Shown: positions 1 through 4,868, counted from the stretch's first letter. The stretch is DNA of 7,454 bases from Candidatus Iainarchaeum sp. (GCA_016931555.1 JAFGEM010000071.1:1-7454), one strand, 5' to 3'. Numbers and translations are program-made. The notes: a model not told the origin generated them from the letters alone.

Positions 1-77
1 ATAAAAAGGGTTCTCTTGCGCGCGTTTTAACACTTCTGTTGCCCAAGAAAGCAATTAAAAACGCGTTTTAAGCAGAA
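1..77. other. Non-coding stretch at the left edge
   Basis: I see no gene here. The stretch lies downstream of the zinc-ribbon gene. It holds a palindrome with T-runs and a direct repeat (listed separately). On the minus strand an A/T-rich CCCTTTTTAT lies at 1-10 and could be part of a promoter for a gene beyond the left edge. Confidence 0.4.
21..71. repeat. CGCGTTTTAA direct repeat with AAAACGCGTTTT palindrome
   Basis: The 10-mer CGCGTTTTAA occurs at 21-30 and again at 62-71. The second copy lies within a perfect 12-bp palindrome, AAAACGCGTTTT, at 58-69. On the minus strand the palindrome ends in a T5 run (61-57) shortly after the stop codon of the zinc-ribbon gene, so it could act as its terminator. 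The spaced half-sites could instead be an operator for a gene to the left. Both readings are inference. Confidence 0.35.
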
Positions 78-239
78 TTAATCCTCTTCAATAATTGTTT
101 CATCGTCTTCTCTGAGAATCTGGGAAATAGTGGCACATTTTGGGCAGGAAACACTAGTGGACGATCTTTGCTCTTCGCTAGTCAAGGGAATGCTGTAACC
201 GCATTTTACACATCTGACTTTTAGTCCAGCCATTGCCAT
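78..239 (-). CDS. Small zinc-ribbon protein, 53 aa
   Basis: A 53-residue acidic-tailed protein beginning MAMAGLKVRCVKCG. Two CxxC knuckles, C10-V-K-C13 and C32-P-K-C35, are 18 residues apart and form a four-cysteine zinc ribbon. The last 12 residues are mostly Asp/Glu. The start at 239 is chosen because AAGGAG lies six bases upstream; an in-frame ATG at 233 is an alternative. Such stand-alone ribbons in archaea are often associated with transcription, translation or RNA machinery, but nothing here identifies a specific role. The gene has its own TATA-like promoter 101 bp or less downstream of the secreted-protein gene on the same strand, so it is probably transcribed separately. The reading frame and cysteine pattern are directly visible; the function is unknown. 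Confidence 0.85.
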   Translation of the reverse strand: MAMAGLKVRCVKCGYSIPLTSEEQRSSTSVSCPKCATISQILREDDETIIEED

Positions 240-245
240 TCATAT

Positions 246-251
246 CTCCTT
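246..251 (-). promoter_or_regulatory. Shine-Dalgarno of zinc-ribbon gene
   Basis: AAGGAG on the minus strand, six bases before the ATG at 239. It decides that start over the out-of-frame ATG at 243. Confidence 0.6.
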
Positions 252-308
252 AAATGTTAGAAATATTTCAGAATTAATTGCCTATCCAAAATAAATAATG
301 CATTAAAC

Positions 309-320
309 TATTTAAAAAGC
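309..320 (-). promoter_or_regulatory. Putative TATA box of zinc-ribbon gene
   Basis: The minus strand reads GCTTTTTAAATA. A start about 25 bp downstream would give a leader of roughly 45-50 nt containing the AAGGAG site. The T5 run may also end transcripts of the upstream 240-residue gene. Confidence 0.45.
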
Positions 321-340
321 TTTGTTAAGGCACTTTTGCG

Positions 341-1063
341 TTATGGGCTGCAGGAATAGGATACAACCAGATATTCTAGGTCGCCTTCGCTTGTTGCGGG
401 TGTAATATAGTACTGCCCTGATTCAATTTCAGAGTGCTGGAAAAAACTGCATTCGGGATGCGAAATTCCAACCATTGCATTTGCAATCCAAATAGTGTCT
501 CCGCTTGCCACTTTGTCCTGGGCAATGCTCCAAAAGCCTTCATAATCCATTCCAATCCATGCCCGCCCATAATAAATCCTGCTCTCCCCATACTCTTTGA
601 CAAGCCTTACTGGCGGCTGCTCGTAAAACTGTTCAAAAATGCCTTCCAGGCTTCCTGCACTAATCCAATAAGTTCCTTTTGGATCTGAACCCACTACCAA
701 TGGTTGGGAGAGCATTGTAGTCGTAGTATTCATTCCCACAGCGTCAACAGGAATAGCCAGCATTCTCGGGTCTTTTCTGTGCGATTTTTCTGTAGCCCCA
801 TAATTTACAGGGTCAAAATATTCTCCAGTGCTGACAACAAAATCTGTTCCGCACCCGACAATGCGCATGCTGCAATTGCTTCCAGGCAATACAAAGGTTG
901 CGGCTCCGCTTGTGTCTGCAGAATCCTTCAAAACAATTGTTCCTGAAATTTTTCCTGCCAATGCCTGTGCAAAAAAACTGTTTGCCTGCCCAATCAAAAA
1001 ACCAGAGCTGATCACAATTATTCCAAATACTATTACAGCCCAAACAAAATTCGGCACATCCAT
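341..1063 (-). CDS. Membrane-anchored extracellular protein of unknown function, 240 aa
   Basis: I do not recognise a family. Residues 7-27 form one hydrophobic segment after a short MDVPNF start, with no basic residues before it. This looks like an N-terminal anchor or uncleaved signal, leaving about 210 residues outside the membrane. The rest is rich in aromatic residues, Gly, Ser and Thr and predicts as mainly beta strand. Four cysteines (64, 71, 205, 238) all lie in the presumed outer part and could form two disulfides. An NTTTT stretch at 112-116 is a possible N-glycosylation sequon. The start at 1063 is supported by a TATA-like box centred about 25 bp upstream, implying a leaderless mRNA. 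It follows Pop5 by 40 bp on the same strand. It may be a surface or pilin-like protein, but no type IV pilin cleavage motif is evident. Confidence 0.75.
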   Translation of the reverse strand: MDVPNFVWAVIVFGIIVISSGFLIGQANSFFAQALAGKISGTIVLKDSADTSGAATFVLPGSNCSMRIVGCGTDFVVSTGEYFDPVNYGATEKSHRKDPRMLAIPVDAVGMNTTTTMLSQPLVVGSDPKGTYWISAGSLEGIFEQFYEQPPVRLVKEYGESRIYYGRAWIGMDYEGFWSIAQDKVASGDTIWIANAMVGISHPECSFFQHSEIESGQYYITPATSEGDLEYLVVSYSCSP

Positions 1064-1083
1064 GTGTTAATCTTGTTTTTTTC

Positions 1084-1091
1084 CCTATAAA
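1084..1091 (-). promoter_or_regulatory. Putative TATA box of the 240-aa membrane protein gene
   Basis: The minus strand reads ATTTATAG, centred about 25 bp before the ATG at 1063. The spacing predicts transcription starting at or next to the start codon, i.e. a leaderless mRNA. Confidence 0.45.
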
Positions 1092-1103
1092 TAATTTTCG
1101 TTG

Positions 1104-1439
1104 TCACAGCTTTGGCTTTAATGTTTTGATAGTCCCGCTTGTTTTAAGCGTTTTCAGTTTTACGCGTGTTTTTCCAATAACCCTGATTTTGCTCAAAACA
1201 GTTTTTGTTTTTCCGCATTTTTCCCGCACGCATTTCACAATGCCTTTTTTGCCCTGAAACTTTACAAGCCTGAAACCAAGCGCCAGAGCGTCTTCCCTTC
1301 CAATGCAGCTTACAATGGCACGCCACATTCCCTCCGACAATTCCTTAAACCCTATTCTCTCCGAACTCTCTAATTCAAAAAGAAGGTATCTCTTGTCCGG
1401 CCTTTGCACAGGCTTTATCCTTGGCACTTGTTTCTGCAT
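1104..1439 (-). CDS. rnp2: Ribonuclease P protein component 2 (Pop5), 111 aa
   Basis: Protein subunit of archaeal RNase P, which removes 5' leaders from pre-tRNAs. It binds Rpp30 and the catalytic domain of the RNA. The family signature is visible: PDKRYLLFEL near the N-terminus, a central GFRLVKFQGKKGIVKCVRE strand pair, and the terminal TSGTIKTLK motif typical of Pop5. At 111 residues it is slightly shorter than usual (about 120). The reading frame could extend to 1472, but that start would lie upstream of the likely transcription start. The ATG at 1439 has a GGAG about eight to ten bases upstream and fits the family N-terminus. The gene diverges from the calcium-loop gene and lies one gene away from L15e, a neighbourhood common in archaea. 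The family assignment is firm. Confidence 0.9.
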   Translation of the reverse strand: MQKQVPRIKPVQRPDKRYLLFELESSERIGFKELSEGMWRAIVSCIGREDALALGFRLVKFQGKKGIVKCVREKCGKTKTVLSKIRVIGKTRVKLKTLKTSGTIKTLKPKL

Positions 1440-1475
1440 TTTTAATGCTCTCCAATAAAAGAAGCAAAACAAAAA

Positions 1476-1484
1476 CTTTTAAAC
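1476..1484. promoter_or_regulatory. Shared TATA element between divergent Pop5 and calcium-loop genes
   Basis: CTTTTAAAC contains the palindrome TTTAAA at 1478-1483. Rightward, its centre is about 27 bp before the ATG at 1508, predicting a leaderless mRNA. Leftward, it is about 41 bp before the Pop5 ATG at 1439, leaving a leader of about 15 nt with GGAG. It could serve both directions. A second A/T element, TTTATATA near 1498-1505, is too close to the ATG to serve this start. Confidence 0.4.
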
Positions 1485-1507
1485 TACAACTTAATCCTTT
1501 ATATACT

Positions 1508-2023
1508 ATGAGAATCTCTCAAAACAATGCTGTCCTTGGCTGGAGTTTTTCCTTAATACTGCTTTTGGGGTTTTCCCTTAACTTCAGTGACTTATGGCTT
1601 CTTTCAGGAACATCACAGCAGTATATGCTGTCTGAATCAAGCGTAGGCTGTTTTTTGGCTGATATCGACAACAGCGGCACAGTTGACTTGGATGACCTTG
1701 GAAGCATCCGCGAAGAATGCATGTTCAAATACACTGATGTGCTGCCCGAGTGCGAGATTGCAGATGTTGATTCAAGCGGCTTTGTAGACATTCAGGATTT
1801 GCGTGCAGTGCAAAACAATCTTTTTTGCGAGGTTCCTGAAAACTGCATGCAGTTTGATGCTGACAGTGACAATGATATTGACTGGGAAGACAGGAAAATT
1901 TTCGAGTCATGCGTTTACAGTTCGAATACAGCCTGCCTGAAATTCGATTCTGATTCTGATAATGATGTTGACTCGCGCGACAAAAAAAAGTTTGCAGATT
2001 GTTTCAGCGGAAACAAACCTTAA
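1508..2023 (+). CDS. Secreted four-repeat dockerin/EF-hand calcium-binding protein, 171 aa
   Basis: Residues 11-30 form a hydrophobic signal or anchor segment. After it come four 12-residue calcium loops with the DxDx(S/D)(G/N)x(I/V)Dxx(D) pattern, starting at D52, D86, D117 and D147. Acidic or Ser ligands are present at loop positions 1, 3, 5, 9 and 12 in all four. This is the dockerin type I-like EF-hand loop. Eight cysteines bracket the repeats: one exactly four residues before each loop (C48, C82, C113, C143) and one seven to ten residues after it (C71, C107, C135, C165). Each repeat is therefore probably closed by its own disulfide, implying an extracellular location. The start at 1508 is preferred over the upstream one because it heads the signal segment and sits at leaderless distance from a TATA element. 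No cohesin or enzyme domain is attached, so the partner is unknown. Confidence 0.8.
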   Translation: MRISQNNAVLGWSFSLILLLGFSLNFSDLWLLSGTSQQYMLSESSVGCFLADIDNSGTVDLDDLGSIREECMFKYTDVLPECEIADVDSSGFVDIQDLRAVQNNLFCEVPENCMQFDADSDNDIDWEDRKIFESCVYSSNTACLKFDSDSDNDVDSRDKKKFADCFSGNKP

Positions 2024-2028
2024 AAAAT
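2023..2028 (-). terminator. T6 run after L15e
   Basis: On the minus strand a TTTTTT run lies 12-17 bases beyond the L15e stop codon, consistent with archaeal T-tract termination. It overlaps the end of the convergent calcium-loop gene. Confidence 0.35.
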
Positions 2029-2039
2029 AGCTTAAAATC

Positions 2040-2633
2040 TTATTTTCCCTTGTTGCCTTTTGCACCCAAGCTAGGCCTGTGTTTCTCACTGCCTTTGCCT
2101 TTCTTGTGCAATCCGCGCGATTTTTTGCCCGCGCTTGTTAAGCCGCGTTCAGCTCTTCCCCTGTGCTTTGGGCTTGTCATCCACTTTAAATCCTTGTCGG
2201 ATTTTATTTCCGGCGCATTCGTATCGACAAGAATTATTTCGTAAAACTTGTTTTTGCCGTCTTCTCCAACCCAATAAGAATTCAAAACCTCGCAGTTAGG
2301 GAATTTTTTTGAGGCTCTGTTCTCTGCCACTGACTGAATGCTCTTTTTTCGTGTGAGCTTTCTTATTCCCATGCGCTTTGGCTTTCTTCCGCTTTTCGGC
2401 CGGGTGTGCATCCCGCTTCCCTTTCTAACCCTGACGCGCACTACAACAAAGCCCTTTTTGGCCTTGTAACCCAATTTTCTTGCCCTTGCAATATTAGTGG
2501 GCTTTTCCACTCTTACAACGCTTTTTTCCTCTTTTCTGAATAACACCAAGCGCTGCTTATACAATTCTTTAAAGCCTTTTTCTCCGGCATATTCCTTCTG
2601 AAAGGTCTCTTGTATTGCTCTTGATGCAGACAT
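2040..2633 (-). CDS. rpl15e: Large-subunit ribosomal protein eL15 (L15e), 197 aa
   Basis: A 50S ribosomal protein found only in archaea and eukaryotes; it contacts 23S rRNA. Signature stretches are clear: KPTNIARARKLGYKAKKGFV, VVRVRVRKG, GRKPKRMG, the highly conserved NSYWVGEDG, and the C-terminal HRGRAERGLTSAGKKSRG followed by a very basic tail. Length is normal for archaea. The first 25 residues lack the usual aromatic Y-x-Y-I-x-x-x-W opening and are lineage-specific. The start is placed at 2633 (MSAS); upstream in-frame ATG (2642) and TTG (2645) are possible, with a weak GATGG site favouring 2633. It converges on the calcium-loop gene with 16 bp between stop codons. Confidence 0.95.
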   Translation of the reverse strand: MSASRAIQETFQKEYAGEKGFKELYKQRLVLFRKEEKSVVRVEKPTNIARARKLGYKAKKGFVVVRVRVRKGSGMHTRPKSGRKPKRMGIRKLTRKKSIQSVAENRASKKFPNCEVLNSYWVGEDGKNKFYEIILVDTNAPEIKSDKDLKWMTSPKHRGRAERGLTSAGKKSRGLHKKGKGSEKHRPSLGAKGNKGK

Positions 2634-2690
2634 AAAAACCATCAAATTTGTTGGAAAAACAGTATTTGATAATTAATTTTCATTAAGTAA

Positions 2691-2700
2691 ATGTTTTAAA
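2691..2700 (-). promoter_or_regulatory. Possible TATA box of L15e
   Basis: The minus strand reads TTTAAAACAT, which would give a leader of about 35 nt. An alternative, AATTAATTATC near 2667-2677, would give a leader of about 12 nt. The sequence does not decide between them. Confidence 0.3.
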
Positions 2701-2754
2701 TGCATTGCTAATGCCCTTCTCCCAAGGCCATTGAGAAAAATCTTGAAAGAGAGA

Positions 2755-2764
2755 TTTTAAAATT
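2755..2764 (+). promoter_or_regulatory. Putative TATA box of tRNA-Val
   Basis: TTTTAAAATT, centred 30 bp before the mature 5' end of the tRNA. This is the expected spacing for an archaeal tRNA with a short leader. Confidence 0.5.
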
Positions 2765-2789
2765 GTTTTCAATTCTCTTTCTTATTATC

Positions 2790-2862
2790 GGGCCCGTGGT
2801 CTAGTGGTTATGACGAATGCTTGACATGCATTAGATCGGGAGTTCAATTCTCCCCGGGCCCA
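2790..2862 (+). tRNA. tRNA-Val (anticodon GAC)
   Basis: A 73-nt cloverleaf. The acceptor GGGCCCG (2790-2796) pairs fully with CGGGCCC (2855-2861), and the discriminator is A2862. The anticodon stem AATGC/GCATT encloses the loop TTGACAT, so the anticodon is GAC and reads the valine codon GTC. The T stem GGGAG/CTCCC encloses TTCAATT. There is no intron and no encoded CCA; the next bases are TGC. Its last 21 bases recur twice downstream (see repeats), and no T5 run occurs on this strand until 3025-3031. The primary transcript may therefore run through the repeat array and rely on tRNase Z for the 3' end. Confidence 0.95.
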
Positions 2863-2863
2863 T

Positions 2864-2890
2864 GCCCTATTGAGCGCAGCGAAATAGGGC
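2864..2890 (+). repeat. Hairpin directly after tRNA-Val
   Basis: GCCCTATT (2864-2871) and AATAGGGC (2883-2890) form an 8-bp perfect stem with an 11-base loop. It begins one base after the tRNA 3' end. Confidence 0.6.
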
Positions 2891-2916
2891 CTTGGAGAAT
2901 GATGATTTCCCAAGGC
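2889..2916 (+). repeat. Second hairpin of the post-tRNA spacer
   Basis: GCCTTGG (2889-2895) pairs with CCAAGGC (2910-2916). After one mismatch the pairing continues GAAT/ATTT (one wobble) around a GATG loop. It shares its outer bases with the hairpins on either side, so they are alternatives or tightly stacked. Confidence 0.5.
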
Positions 2917-2931
2917 TTTGCTTATGCAAAG
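2916..2931 (+). repeat. Third hairpin of the post-tRNA spacer
   Basis: CTTTGC (2916-2921), loop TTAT, GCAAAG (2926-2931): a 6-bp perfect stem ending four bases before the second tRNA 3'-end copy. Confidence 0.5.
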
Positions 2932-2959
2932 GCTTGTTCAATTCTCCCCGGGCCCAATC

Positions 2960-2992
2960 CCTTTTCTTTCTTTTCGGAAAAGAAAGAAAAGG
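2960..2992 (+). repeat. 16-bp perfect inverted repeat, polypyrimidine/polypurine
   Basis: CCTTTTCTTTCTTTTC (2960-2975) and its exact complement at 2977-2992 are separated by a single G. As RNA it would fold as a 15-bp stem with a CGG loop. It begins three bases after the second tRNA 3'-end copy, mirroring the hairpin after copy 1. Part of its right arm, AAAAGAAAGAAAA, recurs at 3008-3020. Confidence 0.8.
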
Positions 2993-3024
2993 TCTAGGGT
3001 TTACCCCAAAAGAAAGAAAACAAG

Positions 3025-3031
3025 TTTTTTT
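3025..3031 (+). terminator. T7 run after the tRNA-Val array
   Basis: The first T-run of five or more on the plus strand after the tRNA. It is a plausible terminator for tRNA-Val transcripts and overlaps the start of the degenerate third repeat copy. Confidence 0.35.
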
Positions 3032-3057
3032 GATTCTCCCCAGGCCCACTTTCGGAA

Positions 3058-4128
3058 TCAGCTTCTCACGCGGTGCAATTTTTCAGCGAGCTTTTTTTCC
3101 ACGATTTCCTCTATTTTGGATTCCGCGTTTTTGACAAGGCTTTCAATAATTTCAGATTCCAATTCCAATGTTTTTGTAATTCTCCCCTCTATTTCGGGAA
3201 TTTTTTTCTCTGCCAAATCCAAAAATTCTGCAATACTGCTTTTTGATTTAATCAAGTCGGAATTCATTTCAGCGATAAGGCTGCTTTTTGTCTCCTCCAA
3301 TTCTTTGATCTCGTTTTTAATCTCTTCCAAGCCAGCTTTTTGCTCCATCCGTATTTTCTCGAGCCTTGCAACATCTGTTTTAATTGCCTTGGTCAGGGAG
3401 CGCAATTCAGTTATTTTTGCTTCAAGCATCTGGTCGACTTCTTTTGCCTTTCCATCAAGCTTTGCATCAATTTTGCCCATTGTCAATGCGCGCTGGCTGT
3501 CAAAAAGAACCTTTATTTTGTCAATCTCTTTTTTTGCAATTTCCTGTGATGCTCCCTTTAACTTTTTTTCAACGTTGCTTTCAATTTCTTTCATTTCATC
3601 AAGCTTCTGGTCGATCATAGTAACAATTCCCTTGCGCCATATTTCCGCAAACTCTTTTGCGCTCGCAGTTTCCTGTTTCGGTTCTTCAGTTTCCATAACA
3701 ACCTGTTTTTTCTTCTTCTCTTTTTTAGGTTTGGCTTCCGGATCTTCCCCTGTTATCCCTGAAGCAATGTCATCAATACTCGGATCAGGCTTTTCCAGTA
3801 TAGTGTCTTCAAGCATTTCCAAGGGGCTTTTTTTCTCTTTCCCCGCAATCTCTTCGCCTATCTTTTCTTCTTCCCCCCCAAGCGCTTCAAGTTTTTCGTC
3901 TGCATTTTCCTCTTCTGCTTCCTCTTCAAGCTCTTGCATCGGCTCTTCTTCAAGCACTGGGGCTGGCTTTTGGAATTTTTCCGGGTGCTTTGCCTCTTCA
4001 ATAAGCTGTTTTGCCTGTTCTCTCCCTACTCCGAGGGAACTGAGGTTTTCAATTATCTCTTCATTCGGAACCTTCAAGGACAGCAGCTTTTTGATTCCCT
4101 GGATAAGCACCTTTTTTTTATTTGGCAT
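3058..4128 (-). CDS. Long coiled-coil protein with small N-terminal helical domain, 356 aa
   Basis: I do not recognise a named family. Residues 1-46 are a basic helical domain with VPNEEIIENLSSLGVGREQA, a helix-turn-helix pattern like small protein-interaction modules. Residues 54-155 are a low-complexity linker dominated by Glu, Lys and Pro. Residues 156-350 show almost unbroken heptad-like spacing of Leu/Ile among charged residues and few prolines (one at 311), i.e. a long coiled coil. There is no signal or membrane segment with the chosen start. The frame extends upstream to 4179, adding a hydrophobic MKKLVMLLYLF stretch. I prefer the ATG at 4128 because a TATAAAA box lies about 29 bp upstream, so the longer start would precede transcription. 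A cytoplasmic scaffold or structural role is plausible but unproven. The stop codon lies nine bp from the tRNA-derived repeat array. Confidence 0.8.
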   Translation of the reverse strand: MPNKKKVLIQGIKKLLSLKVPNEEIIENLSSLGVGREQAKQLIEEAKHPEKFQKPAPVLEEEPMQELEEEAEEENADEKLEALGGEEEKIGEEIAGKEKKSPLEMLEDTILEKPDPSIDDIASGITGEDPEAKPKKEKKKKQVVMETEEPKQETASAKEFAEIWRKGIVTMIDQKLDEMKEIESNVEKKLKGASQEIAKKEIDKIKVLFDSQRALTMGKIDAKLDGKAKEVDQMLEAKITELRSLTKAIKTDVARLEKIRMEQKAGLEEIKNEIKELEETKSSLIAEMNSDLIKSKSSIAEFLDLAEKKIPEIEGRITKTLELESEIIESLVKNAESKIEEIVEKKLAEKLHRVRS

Positions 4129-4151
4129 GGCAATAGAATAAGAATTAAAGA

Positions 4152-4162
4152 GGTATAAAAGC
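4152..4162 (-). promoter_or_regulatory. TATA box of the coiled-coil gene
   Basis: The minus strand reads GCTTTTATACC, centred about 29 bp before the ATG at 4128. This supports that start and a leaderless or nearly leaderless mRNA. Confidence 0.5.
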
Positions 4163-4187
4163 ATTACCAGTTTTTTCAAAACAGCAG

Positions 4188-4196
4188 TTTTTTATT
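4188..4196 (+). promoter_or_regulatory. Possible TATA box of the methyltransferase gene
   Basis: TTTTTTATT, centred about 27 bp before the ATG at 4220, again predicting a leaderless mRNA. It is back to back with the coiled-coil promoter. Confidence 0.4.
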
Positions 4197-4219
4197 CTAA
4201 AAAGGACACTTTGTTTTTA

Positions 4220-4858
4220 ATGCCAAAAAAACAATCTCTTGCCCCGCGAAAAGCAATTGACAGAAAAAGAATGGCGCGCGCCCTTAAGACCTGGCGCGGG
4301 TTTGACAAAGGCGCGAGACGCCCTGATGTTGAACGCGCGTATAACCCTGATTTGGCTTATGCCAATTATGTGCGCTATCTTGGAACTGATTTTATACAAT
4401 TTCTCAGGGCCAGAAAATCCAAAGTTAGGCGAATGAATGTTTTTGACGCTGGCTGCGGAAAAGGGTCCTTTCTCTCTCATGTAAAAAATGAATTTGGTGA
4501 AGGGGTTTTCACAGAGGGCCTTGCGCTCGCACATTTTAAATCCAAAGGAATTGACAGGCTCCATGTAGGGCACATTGACAAATTCAAGCTTCCAAAAAGA
4601 AAATATGATTTGGTTGTTTCCCATGCAGGAGCAACATTTTACAGTTTTGACCCGCTCGCGCGCACTGGGGAAATAATTGATGCGTTAAAATCTGGGGGAG
4701 ATGCTTTTTTGGATTACTCCTCTAGGCTTGACTTGGCAGAATTAAAAGCGCTTTGCGCGAGCAAGGATGTTGCCCTTACAGTGACAAGAAGCAACCGCTA
4801 TTACACGGCAGTTCACATAACAAAAACAATTCGCGCACGCAAAAAAGTGCCTGCGTGA
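4220..4858 (+). CDS. Class I SAM-dependent methyltransferase, 212 aa
   Basis: Residues 74-82, VFDAGCGKG, are motif I of the Rossmann-fold methyltransferases, the glycine loop that binds S-adenosylmethionine. The segment 117-142, with KRKYDLVVSHAGATFY, corresponds to the motif IV strand and the region after it. SGGDAFLDYSS near 158-168 fits the following strand. The first 45 residues are very basic (Lys/Arg) and could bind nucleic acid, and the C-terminus is also basic (RARKKVPA). The usual acidic residue at the end of strand 2 may be E99. The substrate cannot be told: there is no NPPY motif of N6-adenine enzymes and no cysteine nucleophile motif of 5-methylcytosine enzymes. The start is at the ATG 4220 rather than the TTG at 4211, from TATA spacing. 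It stands alone, diverging from the coiled-coil gene. Confidence 0.8.
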   Translation: MPKKQSLAPRKAIDRKRMARALKTWRGFDKGARRPDVERAYNPDLAYANYVRYLGTDFIQFLRARKSKVRRMNVFDAGCGKGSFLSHVKNEFGEGVFTEGLALAHFKSKGIDRLHVGHIDKFKLPKRKYDLVVSHAGATFYSFDPLARTGEIIDALKSGGDAFLDYSSRLDLAELKALCASKDVALTVTRSNRYYTAVHITKTIRARKKVPA

Positions 4859-4863
4859 ACTAA

Positions 4864-4868
4864 TTTTT
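4864..4868 (+). terminator. T5 run after the methyltransferase gene
   Basis: TTTTT begins five bases after the stop codon. This is a weak archaeal-type terminator candidate before the convergent tRNA-Ala gene. Confidence 0.3.

Larger units (their letters stand above)
2842..3048 (+). repeat. Three direct copies of the tRNA-Val 3' end
   Basis: The 21 bases 2842-2862, covering the T loop, the 3' half of the T stem, the acceptor strand and the discriminator, are repeated exactly at 2936-2956. They recur again with 17 of 21 matches at 3028-3048. Start-to-start distances are 94 and 92 bp. Sequence left of copies 2 and 3 does not match the tRNA, so the T stem cannot form there and these are not functional tRNAs. 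Copying of a tRNA 3' end is what tRNA-targeting site-specific recombinases leave behind, so these look like attachment-site duplications. No integrase gene is in the window. Confidence 0.8.

Noticed and set aside
1440..1472. Upstream extension of Pop5 (start at 1472)
   Set aside because: The extra residues FCFFYWRALK are unlike the family, and the start lies at or before the expected transcription start.
2768..2777. TTCAATTCTC just upstream of tRNA-Val, matching ten bases of the repeated tRNA 3' end
   Set aside because: The match stops after ten A/T-rich bases and lacks the CCCCGGGCCC part, so it is probably chance.
2899..2905. ATGATGA, a match to the C box of C/D small RNAs, in the first post-tRNA insert
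   Set aside because: No CTGA D box or C'/D' pair follows at a workable distance, and the motif falls in the loop side of a hairpin.
2936..3048. Copies 2 and 3 of the tRNA 3' end as additional tRNA genes or pseudogenes of whole tRNAs
   Set aside because: Neither has a T-stem 5' half, anticodon arm or D arm upstream. Only the terminal 21 bases are shared.
2842..3048. CRISPR array
   Set aside because: Repeat spacing is regular, but the repeat is a tRNA end, the spacers are internally palindromic and 71-73 bp long, and no cas gene is present.
2918..4141. Plus-strand open frame of 407 codons rich in Ser, Phe and Ile
   Set aside because: It is antisense to the coiled-coil gene. The Ser/Phe-rich product is the complement of Lys/Glu codons, and it starts within the tRNA repeat array without a promoter or ribosome site.
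4129..4179. Signal-peptide-like extension MKKLVMLLYLF on the coiled-coil protein
   Set aside because: It overlaps the TATA box that best explains transcription, and the downstream ATG is at leaderless distance.
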